This document shows positions 1 through 6,233 of a DNA stretch of 6,482 nt, in pieces. The position numbers and the translations under genes were made by a program. The DNA is from Ruminococcaceae bacterium UBA1236 (lineage in GTDB: Bacteria > Bacillota > Clostridia > Oscillospirales > Acutalibacteraceae). The notes beneath the pieces were generated by a model. It ran no database searches. It saw only the letters and a list, made by a program, of their open reading frames with translations, and was not told where the DNA came from. The DNA lies in contig DBWO01000017.1 of the NCBI GenBank assembly GCA_002309055.1, forward strand, positions 1-6,482, written 5' to 3'. The stretch's first letter is position 1; each line of letters opens with the position of its first letter.

Positions 1-39
1 GAAGGGGCACTTCCCCCCTCTTGATTTGTGTTCAAGCAA

Positions 40-69
40 ATTATATCTAATAAAGGCGGCGCCTGTCAA
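40..69 (-). promoter_or_regulatory. Strong housekeeping-type promoter for a gene beyond the left edge
   Basis: On the minus strand a perfect -35 box TTGACA (64-69) is followed, after an 18-base spacer, by a perfect -10 box TATAAT (40-45). Both hexamers match the sigma-70/sigma-A consensus, so transcription should start near position 33 and run off the left edge. The leader can fold a 5-bp hairpin (CTTGA at 20-24 with TCAAG at 32-36). A G-rich purine run (13-20) sits just before a possible GTG start at 8-10, but too little sequence remains to confirm a gene there. The promoter lies downstream of the terminator at 388-430, which fits a new transcription unit. Confidence 0.72.
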
Positions 70-380
70 TATCTTAATAATAGTAGAAAAATTTTTGTTA
101 TTTTTTCCAATTTTGAGGCCTGCGATTTGTGGAAATTTGCGCCTGTTTTTGCCCCTTGGAGGATGTTGCGGCATTTGTAAATTGATTTTACTTTACAGAA
201 TTTTCGTCAAATTTTCACAAACAAATTCGTCACTTTTTACAACAAGGATGCTTTTCGGGCGAAAACCGGCGTTCAGGTTAAGACTGCCGGCATTTTCGGC
301 GTTTTTAGTTCGGAAAAGGAACAATAACAGCTTCTTTCGGCCTGTTTTCCGTGATGAATCAGCCGTCTGAGCAGGCGCCG
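70..380. other. Intergenic region without a supported gene
   Basis: This stretch separates the terminator of the five-gene cluster from the leftward promoter at 40-69. It is AT-rich with runs of A and T, unlike the neighbouring genes. A plus-strand open frame (26-370) crosses it, but its hydrophobic, low-complexity translation, its overlap with the opposite-strand promoter and the lack of a family resemblance argue against coding. Two weak inverted repeats are visible: CCGGC (266-270) with GCCGG (286-290), flanked by GAAAA/TTTTC, and CGGAAAA (311-317) with TTTTCCG (345-351). Neither has the shape of a clear terminator or a riboswitch I recognise. Confidence 0.55.
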
Positions 381-387
381 GAAAAGC

Positions 388-430
388 AAAAAATATCCAC
401 CTTGTAATGGCTTTTACCTTTACAAGGTGG
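388..430 (-). terminator. Intrinsic terminator ending the five-gene cluster
   Basis: A perfect 11-bp inverted repeat, CCACCTTGTAA (397-407) with TTACAAGGTGG (420-430), encloses a 12-base loop. GG (409-410) and CC (417-418) inside the loop can extend the stem past one mismatch. Read on the minus strand the hairpin is followed after three bases by six T (388-393) and soon by four more T (382-385), the classic rho-independent layout. It begins about 90 bases after the acetyltransferase stop codon, so it plausibly ends that mRNA. The plus-strand side has no comparable T run. Confidence 0.85.
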
Positions 431-520
431 CGGTTTCTGCCGTAAAATCGATTTGCTTATATTTCAAGGGCTTTTCGCGATAATTACAGCAAATTTATTT
501 GTCTGTAAAGTGTTTTTGCT

Positions 521-1681
521 TTACACATTGTCCTGCTGGAAGAAGGAATAGTCAACGGGGAACCAGCCGGCCGCGAACGCGGGCAGCTTCTCCCTGTTCT
601 TGCTGTAAAGAGCGTTAAGAAGGCGGCACGCCTCAAGATGACCGAGTTCAAGGTCCGGTTTGTCGGCTGTGTCTTCAACAGTAACCTCGCTGCCCTTTAC
701 GGTGATTCTGAGCTGTTCATCCTTCTTTATGCCGTGTATAAGAAGCACAATCGAGCCCTCGCCGAGCTTCAGACGCCTTGCTTTTACGCCGAGAAACGCC
801 TTTATGAACTTGCTGTAATTGAAAATACTGGTGTTTTCGCTGGGTTCAAGCTCAGAGCCGTTTGAATTGACGCACAGGTATTCGCAGGTTTCCGTGTCAT
901 AGGGAGGCACGGTGAAATGCAGCTCATCCTTACCCATTGTGTTGAGGGCGCAGAGTATGACATCAAGCGTATCCTCAACGTTTACGGCTTTGAGCTCCTG
1001 AATGTTTCCCTCGCCTCTGCGGCTGAAATATCCCTTGAACTCGTCACCGTCAAACACGGCGTAGGGCACGCTGTTCCATGAGCGGAGAATATCGTCGTAA
1101 TCCTCTTCGGGCCTGTTTACATATACGCACAGAGTCTCGTGCAGGGCCTTGATTTTTCTGATTATTTCAATGTCGGCCTGTGTGATTTCCCTTGCCGTGT
1201 AAGAGTTTGTGTAATCTGCGCCTTTTATGTAAGCGATATTGCGTCTTGCGACATCAACTCTCACGGAAACACCCGCAAGGTCATAGCCGAAGTGCTCGTA
1301 TCTCTGCCTCTGACCGCCTAAAAGGGATATATCGGTGCCGTCGTTTTTCATCTGCTCAATGCACATATTCATGCATTCAATCATATAGCCCTTGCCGCGG
1401 GAATCCCTTGTGACGGCAACATTGCCTATGCCGCCGATTTTTATCTCGATTCCGCCGGCGTTCATCGTCATCGGAAACAGGCCGACAGACGCTTTTATGG
1501 CGCCGTTTTCCTTAATCATGAAATTGTTGTAAGCGGGCTGATACTTGTCTTTGTACAGCTTCGGAAGAAGGGTCATAAAATGTGTTTCCGGAACCTCGTC
1601 GCGGAAAAAGACATCGTCAAGAACTTCTATAAGCTGTTTGTTGTCTGCGGCAGAACCTCTGCCCTTGTAAATGTTATCCAT
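521..1681 (-). CDS. Eis-like GNAT family N-acetyltransferase with SCP2-like C-terminal domain
   Basis: This is probably a cytoplasmic acetyl-CoA-dependent N-acetyltransferase of the Eis-like group, with tandem GNAT folds and a sterol-carrier-like C-terminal domain. Seen in the 386-residue protein: beta strand IGGIGNVAVT (about 82-91) followed by the acetyl-CoA loop RDSRGKGY (92-99), then YEHFGY (128-133), which matches the Y-x-x-F-G-Y motif of Eis whose first tyrosine is a proposed general acid. The C-terminal third (about 280-386) resembles the SCP2-like part. Eis enzymes use the C-terminal carboxylate in catalysis; this one extends a few residues beyond SFF to end in QQDNV. I chose ATG at 1679-1681 because AGGAG ends six bases before it; an ATG at 1685-1687 would add two residues but abuts AGGAG. 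It is the last gene of the cluster. Family assignment is firm; the substrate (aminoglycoside, polyamine, peptide or other) cannot be told. Confidence 0.86.
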   Translation of the reverse strand: MDNIYKGRGSAADNKQLIEVLDDVFFRDEVPETHFMTLLPKLYKDKYQPAYNNFMIKENGAIKASVGLFPMTMNAGGIEIKIGGIGNVAVTRDSRGKGYMIECMNMCIEQMKNDGTDISLLGGQRQRYEHFGYDLAGVSVRVDVARRNIAYIKGADYTNSYTAREITQADIEIIRKIKALHETLCVYVNRPEEDYDDILRSWNSVPYAVFDGDEFKGYFSRRGEGNIQELKAVNVEDTLDVILCALNTMGKDELHFTVPPYDTETCEYLCVNSNGSELEPSENTSIFNYSKFIKAFLGVKARRLKLGEGSIVLLIHGIKKDEQLRITVKGSEVTVEDTADKPDLELGHLEACRLLNALYSKNREKLPAFAAGWFPVDYSFFQQDNV

Positions 1682-1683
1682 GG

Positions 1684-3051
1684 TCATCTCCTGTTTTTCC
1701 TTACGAAGTCGCCTGCGTTAAGCTCTTCATAGTTGGATTTTTTTCTGTGTTTCTTTTTTGCCGCAAACCTTGCCCCGACAAGCAGAACAAGAAGTATCGC
1801 AATCACAACGGCGACGGCTTTGAACATCACCGATGCGAATATTTCCTCAACTGTGGTGCCGAAAAACGATATGAACGAGCGCCTTATGTCTGCGCTTGAG
1901 ACAAGATCGATTTCGGCTATTACGTCCTCCGCGTAGAGCACCCTGCCCTTGCATATGACATCGCCCTTTTTAACGGGGGCTTTGAGCGCCTGAGGCACCG
2001 TGTCGGGCACAACCTCTATAAGAAGGCTGCTCTCGTCAACGCCTCTGGGCATAAGGCCGTATGAGTTGCCGGAGGGGCAGAGCGTGACCGAATCAACGCC
2101 CTTGCCGTATTTTACGGGCACCTCGCCTACAACCTTTGCCGATGAAGCAATCGGCACAAGGCGCAGATTCGTGAATGCCCAGTCGTACATCTGCTGTGTG
2201 TCAACAAACGCGCCGTTTTCATCCACATAGTCGCCGTCAAGGTCCTCTTTGGGGGCGTTCATGCAAACGGCGATGTAGTTATAGCCGTTGTTTGACGACT
2301 TGCTCACAAGGCAGCTGCCGGCGCCCGAGGTGGATCCTGTTTTGCCGCCGAGCTCATACTTGCAGTAATAGTCCTTATAGCCCGGCATAATAGTGAAGTT
2401 GGTGTTTGTTATCTTGCGCTCCTTGTGCATATTCGTCTCGGGCAGCATATAATCCGTAAGGGCGACGATTTCCGCGAAAGCGGGGTAACTCATCGCGTTT
2501 TCGAAGAATACCGCCATATCCGCGCAGGAGACGTAGTGCTCTTCGTCATCAAGGCCGTGCACATTCATAAAGTGGGAGTTTGTGCAGCCGAGCTTTTCCG
2601 CGAGGGCATTCATTTTGTCTATAAACGCCTGTCTGTCCGAGCCCGTTGACCAATAGGCGAGGGACGTGGCGGCGTCATTCGCGGACGGAATGAGCAGGCA
2701 GCGGAGCAGGTCGTGAATTGTGAGGGTTTCGCCCTCTTTGAGGTCGCAGGTGGAGCTGCCCGTGCCGTCAAGCTCTCTTATACACTCGCCCGGTATTGTG
2801 AAAGTTTCCTCGAGGTCCGCGCACTCGGCAAGGATGATGCTCGCGGTAATAACCTTGGTGAGCGAGGCGGGCTTCGTCTGCTTGTTGATATTCTTTGAGA
2901 ATATCACCTCGTTGTTGTCAAGGCAGATAAGCATCGCACAGTCCGAATACAGCGGGGTTTCGAGGTAACTGCTGTATTCACCCCACGCGGGCACGGAAAA
3001 GGCCGTGAGCGCAATCAGGAGCGAAAATACAATAGAAATCAATCGTTTCAT
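1684..3051 (-). CDS. Serine-type D-Ala-D-Ala carboxypeptidase (PBP5/DacA-DacF family, peptidase S11)
   Basis: The enzyme should remove the terminal D-alanine from peptidoglycan pentapeptide stems outside the membrane and so limit cross-linking. All three active-site motifs are present: SLTK (nucleophile S63, K66), SAN (123-125) and KTG (237-239). Residues 1-24 form a signal peptide (KR, hydrophobic stretch, VPAWG). A PBP5_C-like beta domain covers about 300-385. A hydrophobic membrane segment (about 409-429) is followed by a basic tail (AKKKHRKK). Family members usually have an amphipathic C-terminal anchor, so this full transmembrane helix and the 455-residue length are on the long side. Thirteen cysteines are spread through the protein. 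The ATG overlaps the kinase TGA by one base (TGATG), and AAAGGA about 12 bases upstream is a distant ribosome site, so translational coupling is likely. Beta-lactams should bind it, as in the family. Confidence 0.94.
   Translation of the reverse strand: MKRLISIVFSLLIALTAFSVPAWGEYSSYLETPLYSDCAMLICLDNNEVIFSKNINKQTKPASLTKVITASIILAECADLEETFTIPGECIRELDGTGSSTCDLKEGETLTIHDLLRCLLIPSANDAATSLAYWSTGSDRQAFIDKMNALAEKLGCTNSHFMNVHGLDDEEHYVSCADMAVFFENAMSYPAFAEIVALTDYMLPETNMHKERKITNTNFTIMPGYKDYYCKYELGGKTGSTSGAGSCLVSKSSNNGYNYIAVCMNAPKEDLDGDYVDENGAFVDTQQMYDWAFTNLRLVPIASSAKVVGEVPVKYGKGVDSVTLCPSGNSYGLMPRGVDESSLLIEVVPDTVPQALKAPVKKGDVICKGRVLYAEDVIAEIDLVSSADIRRSFISFFGTTVEEIFASVMFKAVAVVIAILLVLLVGARFAAKKKHRKKSNYEELNAGDFVRKNRR
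1688..1692 (-). promoter_or_regulatory. Ribosome binding site that decides the acetyltransferase start
   Basis: The minus strand reads AGGAG immediately before ATG (1685-1687), then ACC, then a second ATG (1679-1681). Spacing is zero to the first ATG and six bases to the second, so initiation at the second is favoured. The first ATG overlaps the carboxypeptidase TGA stop in an ATGA arrangement, which is the argument for the alternative. Confidence 0.65.
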
Positions 3052-3932
3052 CAGCGGTAAAGTTCCTTTATGTAATTCTCTATATCTTCTCTCGTGCCCT
3101 TGAAAGGACCGGGGGTTTCCATTTTGAGCGAAACGGTGGCAGTCGCGGTGAGAAGCGCCTCGGGAATTGTGTGCGTAAGACGCTCGTTTATGTACGAGGC
3201 AAAAGTGGTGTCTCCCCTGCCCGTTCTTCCGCTGAGGTTTCTCGCCTTTATCGGGCAGGTGTAGAATTCTCTGCCGTCATAGATAAGCACCTCGGTGTTG
3301 TGGGTTATCATAATCTCTCTCGCGCCCCAGGAGTAAAGATGCTTTGCCGCCTCCTTGCGGTCGGAGCAGCCGGTCATAATCTCCGCCTCGGCGGCATCCG
3401 TCTTGAGATATGTGACATAGGGCAGACACTCAAGCTTCTCGCTCCAGTCCTCAAAGAACATCGAGCCGTCATCTCTCGCGTGGCGCAGCATCGCCTGCAC
3501 ATCGAGCGCTACGGGAGCTTTGCCCGCAAGCGGCACAATCAGATCCTTGCCGAAATCGCCGTAAATGAGGCCGGCAAGGTGATAAATCGCGACATCCGCC
3601 TCGGGGATATCCGCGATAGTGAAAGGATCGCCTTTTGAAAGGCAGGAGCAGGTGCGCCTCTCTTTATCCGCCGTGTGATAGATGTTTACCATATCGGTCG
3701 ATTTCTCGCTCGGCAGGCAGATTATATCCTCTTTCGGGATGGTAAAACAGTCAAGACGGTCTTTGTCCTTTTCCGCTACCTTGGTCACGGCAAGCACCCT
3801 GTGACCGAGCGCGTGCGCCGCCGCGGATGAATAAATGACAGCGCCGCCGACAATTTTGACAGTGTTGCCGAGATGGTCCGTGTTTGTGTCGAGCGTTGTG
3901 TGCCCGATAATCATTGATGAATATTCAGCCAT
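3051..3932 (-). CDS. PfkB/ribokinase family carbohydrate kinase
   Basis: This is a probable cytoplasmic ATP-dependent kinase for a sugar, nucleoside or polyol hydroxyl. The N-terminal PfkB signature is visible as GGAVIYSSAAAHALG (29-43), with the paired glycines that bind the sugar. The second signature appears as GRTGRGDTTF (235-244), where G238-R-G-D241 is the anion hole and D241 the catalytic base; the usual family text is DTTGAGDxF. LKTDAAEAEIMTG (176-188) matches the conserved K-x-N-xx-E stretch. LDVQAMLR (143-150) recalls the DvQgflR motif that, from memory, marks a ribokinase subgroup including some inositol-type kinases. At 293 residues it is of normal length. The ATG is preceded by a good Shine-Dalgarno (AGAGG, 3939-3943) at six bases, whose first A is the last base of the preceding stop codon. 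The substrate is not predictable; placement beside a PI-PLC-like gene allows, but does not prove, an inositol link. Confidence 0.88.
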   Translation of the reverse strand: MAEYSSMIIGHTTLDTNTDHLGNTVKIVGGAVIYSSAAAHALGHRVLAVTKVAEKDKDRLDCFTIPKEDIICLPSEKSTDMVNIYHTADKERRTCSCLSKGDPFTIADIPEADVAIYHLAGLIYGDFGKDLIVPLAGKAPVALDVQAMLRHARDDGSMFFEDWSEKLECLPYVTYLKTDAAEAEIMTGCSDRKEAAKHLYSWGAREIMITHNTEVLIYDGREFYTCPIKARNLSGRTGRGDTTFASYINERLTHTIPEALLTATATVSLKMETPGPFKGTREDIENYIKELYR

Positions 3933-3935
3933 AAG

Positions 3936-3943
3936 TCACCTCT
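3936..3943 (-). promoter_or_regulatory. Ribosome binding site of the PfkB kinase
   Basis: The minus strand reads AGAGGTGA before CTT and the ATG at 3930-3932, a strong match to the 16S rRNA 3' end with AGAGG six bases from the start. It touches the stop codon (3943-3945) of the upstream phospholipase-like gene, so ribosomes ending there can reinitiate. Confidence 0.7.
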
Positions 3944-4845
3944 TATATTTCTTTCCCTATCGCTTTCGCGTATTCCTCGCGGAATTCAGGTTTAACTGCG
4001 TCTTTAAGGAGATTGAAATAAAGAATCTCATTCTCTTTCATGTGGTCGCGCGTCATAAAGTCGCCCGCGACAATGTTTACCTTCTCAAGCATCACGGGGT
4101 CAGCCGCGATTGCCGCCATCATCCCGGGAAAATACGGGCGGTCAAGCTCATCAAGCCTGTCGGGCCAGGTAAGGCCGTTTTCCGTGCCGGGATTCGGGGT
4201 CTGCTGAGTCTGGAACCAGAAGAAGCCCTCGCTCTCCATATCCCTGAGATATTTGACGCATTCGCGCGAGAATTTCTCGGGTTTATAGCCGAAAACTTTC
4301 GCGTCCCACGGCTCAAGAAGCTTTACGTCTCTTGAGAATTTATACTCCTCATTCTCGGAGTGGATGATGTATCTTTTGCCGGATTTCTTTATGTCCTCCA
4401 TCGTTACATCGCGGATGTCGTCAAAATCCGTGAAAGCGTATTTCTCCGGCTCAAGGTGCTTTGCTGCAAGCTCGTCTATTTCGCCCGGGTCGCCCTTGTA
4501 ATTGAAGGTGAAGGGCCCTATCTTCTGCGAGCCGTAACGGCGTATGTCAAGGATGAAGAAATCGTTGTATTTCGCGAGAATCTCGCCGAAATATGAAAAC
4601 GCCTCGTCTGCGGTCATTCCGGTTGAGATGCCGTGCGCTATGCGGATTACGCCGCCCTTGCGCCTGTATCTGATGCCGAATTTCCTCACGCCGTATTCAT
4701 ACTGCTCAAGCGGTGTGCCGTTCTGGCAGCAGCCCATGTGCACCATGCCTTTTGTGCCGGCGTTGTGCGCGCCCGGGATGGCGATTTTAGTGATTTTCGC
4801 CTCATCCTTTATGTATTCCATCCAGTTTTCGTAAAACAAAGTCAC
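3943..4845 (-). CDS. PI-PLC X-domain-like protein, predicted cytosolic, with altered active-site positions
   Basis: The 300-residue protein resembles bacterial phosphatidylinositol-specific phospholipase C, which cleaves PI by a two-histidine mechanism. Visible are IAIPGAHNAGT (21-31, first histidine H27) and IRIAHGIS (67-74, second histidine H71), with QYEYGVRKFGIRYR (48-61) between them and FFILDIR (96-102) on a later strand. Against the Bacillus cereus enzyme, recalled from memory, H27 and H71 match H32 and H82 and R59 matches R69, but the Asp of the FDIR motif (D67) is glycine (G57, codon GGC at 4675-4677), and the Asp after the first histidine (D33) is N28. Homologues are normally secreted; here the first 25 residues have no signal peptide or membrane segment. 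The GTG start overlaps the methyltransferase stop (GTGA); AGGGTGGT just upstream is a modest ribosome site. It may be active with altered chemistry, or non-catalytic. The fold call is good, the activity unsure. Confidence 0.8.
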   Translation of the reverse strand: MTLFYENWMEYIKDEAKITKIAIPGAHNAGTKGMVHMGCCQNGTPLEQYEYGVRKFGIRYRRKGGVIRIAHGISTGMTADEAFSYFGEILAKYNDFFILDIRRYGSQKIGPFTFNYKGDPGEIDELAAKHLEPEKYAFTDFDDIRDVTMEDIKKSGKRYIIHSENEEYKFSRDVKLLEPWDAKVFGYKPEKFSRECVKYLRDMESEGFFWFQTQQTPNPGTENGLTWPDRLDELDRPYFPGMMAAIAADPVMLEKVNIVAGDFMTRDHMKENEILYFNLLKDAVKPEFREEYAKAIGKEI

Positions 4846-6062
4846 ACCACCCTGAATATATAGAATTTGAGATAATCGGTTTCGGGCACGCTCCTTAAAA
4901 CCGGATGGTCCGCGCCCTGCTGACGCGCCTGAATCTGCACAAGCTGCACAGCCGCGTCCTTTGCGGCGGAGTCAAGCATTTTCTCAAAAAGCGGCGCGCT
5001 CATGAAATGGGAGCACGAGCAGGTAGCGAGGTATCCTCCGCGCGGAAGGAGCTTCATCGCCTTGTAGTTTATTTCTTTATATCCTCTTTCCGCTGAGCCC
5101 ACGGTCTTTCTGCTCTTTGTAAACGCGGGCGGGTCAAGAATTATCATATCATAGGGCTTGCCGCCCTTTTTGTCAAGCTCTGTGAGCAGGTCGAAAACAT
5201 CCGCGCAGACAAACTCCATATTATCCGCGAGGCCGTTTCTTTCGGCGTTGCTTCTTGCCATATCAACAGCGCTCTGGCTGATGTCAACTGCGGTCACGCT
5301 CTTTGCCCCGCCTTTTGCGGCGTTCAGGGCAAAGGAACCTGTGTGCGTAAAGCAGTCAAGAACTCTCTTGCCTTTGGCGAGAGCGGCAACCTCCGCGCGG
5401 TTAAACTTCTGGTCGAGGAAAAAGCCCGTCTTCTGCCCGTTTTCAAAATCAACCGTATAGTAAATGCCGTTTTCGCAGATGTCAACGCTTGTTTTGTCCG
5501 GGTGAGGTATCGCCTCATACCAGCCCTTGCCCTCGGCAAGGCCTTCTTTTGCGCGCAGGGAAACATCGTTTCTCTCATATATGCCGTCAACGCGCTCTCC
5601 CTCCTCCCCGAGCACTTCGCAAATGAGGGGGTAGATTGTATCCTTCAGCATCTCTATGCCGTAGGAGAGCACCTGCGTTACTATGATGCCGCCGTACTTG
5701 TCCGCCGTGAGGCCCGGTATGCCGTCCGCCTCGCCGAAAATGAGGCGGCAGTTGCTCAGGTCCCCGCGCATAACGGTCTTTCTGTAATCAACGGCGTATT
5801 TTATGCGCCTTTTCCAGAAAGCGGGCGTGAAATTCTCGTTTGGATTGGACGAAAGCACACGCACCCTGATTTTGCTCTCAAGGCTTACAAGCCCCGTGCC
5901 GAGATAGGCGCCTTTCGGGGACGACACGTGCGCGAGACATCCGTTTGCGACCTCGCCGAATACTCCGGTCACCTCCTGCGCGTAAACCCAGGGATGGCCG
6001 TTTCTGAGCGAGAGCTCCGCCTTCTTTGTAACCGATATTATCGGAAAGTCTTTTCTGTCCAT
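4842..6062 (-). CDS. rlmI: Class I SAM-dependent rRNA methyltransferase, RlmI/RlmQ-like (COG1092)
   Basis: This enzyme should methylate a 23S rRNA base using S-adenosylmethionine. The 406-residue protein has the family order: an N-terminal PUA RNA-binding domain (about 8-75, including GHPWVYAQEV), a central EEHEE-type region (about 80-200), then a Rossmann methyltransferase domain. Motif I is VLDCFTHTGSFAL (234-246), the SAM-binding acid is in VTAVDIS (256-262), motif IV is ILDPPAF (308-314), and CSCSHF (348-353) follows on the next strand. FFLDQKFNR (214-222) before motif I is also typical. Length is normal. E. coli RlmI makes m5C at position 1962; a Bacillus subtilis member (YwbD/RlmQ) has been reported to make m7G elsewhere, so the symbol marks the family rather than the exact site. 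The ATG (6060-6062) has only a weak purine-rich site upstream. It is first in the cluster; its last codons overlap the next GTG start by four bases. Confidence 0.92.
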   Translation of the reverse strand: MDRKDFPIISVTKKAELSLRNGHPWVYAQEVTGVFGEVANGCLAHVSSPKGAYLGTGLVSLESKIRVRVLSSNPNENFTPAFWKRRIKYAVDYRKTVMRGDLSNCRLIFGEADGIPGLTADKYGGIIVTQVLSYGIEMLKDTIYPLICEVLGEEGERVDGIYERNDVSLRAKEGLAEGKGWYEAIPHPDKTSVDICENGIYYTVDFENGQKTGFFLDQKFNRAEVAALAKGKRVLDCFTHTGSFALNAAKGGAKSVTAVDISQSAVDMARSNAERNGLADNMEFVCADVFDLLTELDKKGGKPYDMIILDPPAFTKSRKTVGSAERGYKEINYKAMKLLPRGGYLATCSCSHFMSAPLFEKMLDSAAKDAAVQLVQIQARQQGADHPVLRSVPETDYLKFYIFRVV

Positions 6063-6081
6063 AAATACTCTGCTTTCACCG

Positions 6082-6120
6082 AAAAAAACACAATACCGGA
6101 TGCATACACATCCGGCATTG
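6082..6120 (-). terminator. Intrinsic terminator or attenuator in front of the methyltransferase gene
   Basis: A hairpin forms from CAATACCGGATG (6091-6102) and CATCCGGCATTG (6109-6120): 7 GC-rich pairs around a 6-base loop, one A/C mismatch, then four more pairs. On the minus strand it is followed after two bases by seven T (6082-6088), a textbook rho-independent signal. It ends only about 20 bases before the methyltransferase ATG and lies about 190 bases after the aminopeptidase stop. It could end the aminopeptidase mRNA, or cut transcripts from the promoter-like boxes at 6137-6165, which lie upstream of it. Confidence 0.8.
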
Positions 6121-6136
6121 CGTTTTGGGGAAAGAG

Positions 6137-6165
6137 AAAATAAAAATGAAAAAAGAAGATGTCAA
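6137..6165 (-). promoter_or_regulatory. Candidate promoter for the five-gene cluster
   Basis: The minus strand has a perfect -35 TTGACA (6160-6165), a 17-base spacer and a weaker -10 TATTTT (6137-6142, four of six consensus bases). Transcription would begin around 6128-6131, about 70 bases before the methyltransferase ATG. The terminator hairpin at 6091-6120 would then occupy most of the leader. There is no room for another promoter between that hairpin and the gene. The region is AT-rich, so a chance match is possible. Confidence 0.55.
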
Positions 6166-6172
6166 TATTTTT

Positions 6173-6201
6173 GGGACAAATCTGTCCTCGTGTGGTATAA
6201 T
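6173..6201 (+). promoter_or_regulatory. Candidate extended -10 promoter pointing right, antisense to the aminopeptidase
   Basis: The plus strand has TGG-TATAAT (6193-6201), a perfect -10 with the TGn extension, preceded at a 17-base spacer by GGGACA (6173-6178), which keeps the last four bases of the -35 consensus. Transcription would start near 6208 and run toward 6482, antisense to the end of the M18 gene. The -10 lies in an 11-base palindrome, GGTAT-A-ATACC (6194-6204). No plus-strand gene is visible within the window downstream. Confidence 0.42.
6174..6187. repeat. Inverted repeat GGACA-N4-TGTCC, operator-like
   Basis: GGACA (6174-6178) and TGTCC (6183-6187) form a 14-bp dyad with a 4-base centre. 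It overlaps the -35 and spacer of the rightward promoter-like element and lies 9 bases upstream of the -35 of the leftward one, a position suited to a repressor or activator serving both. I do not recognise the cognate regulator. Confidence 0.45.
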
Positions 6202-6233
6202 ACCCCATAAACTGTTAGTTTTTGTTACTAATC

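Noticed and set aside
261..300. Hairpin-forming GC patches around 266-290 as a plus-strand terminator or structured RNA
   Set aside because: The stem is only about five pairs with a 15-base loop, no plus-strand gene ends there, and it matches no RNA family I know.
26..370. Plus-strand 114-residue open frame
   Set aside because: It overlaps the opposite-strand promoter, has an AT-driven hydrophobic then basic composition, no convincing ribosome site and no family resemblance.
504..525. Inverted repeat TGTAAAG / CTTTACA across the acetyltransferase stop codon
   Set aside because: On the minus strand no T run follows, and the stem is short and AT-rich. The much better terminator is at 388-430.
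3171..3638. Plus-strand 155-residue open frame
   Set aside because: It is antisense to the PfkB kinase, which has clear signatures; no recognisable domain of its own.
5343..6143. Plus-strand 266-residue open frame
   Set aside because: It is antisense to the methyltransferase gene, whose motifs are all intact, and it also crosses the terminator hairpin; a shadow frame.
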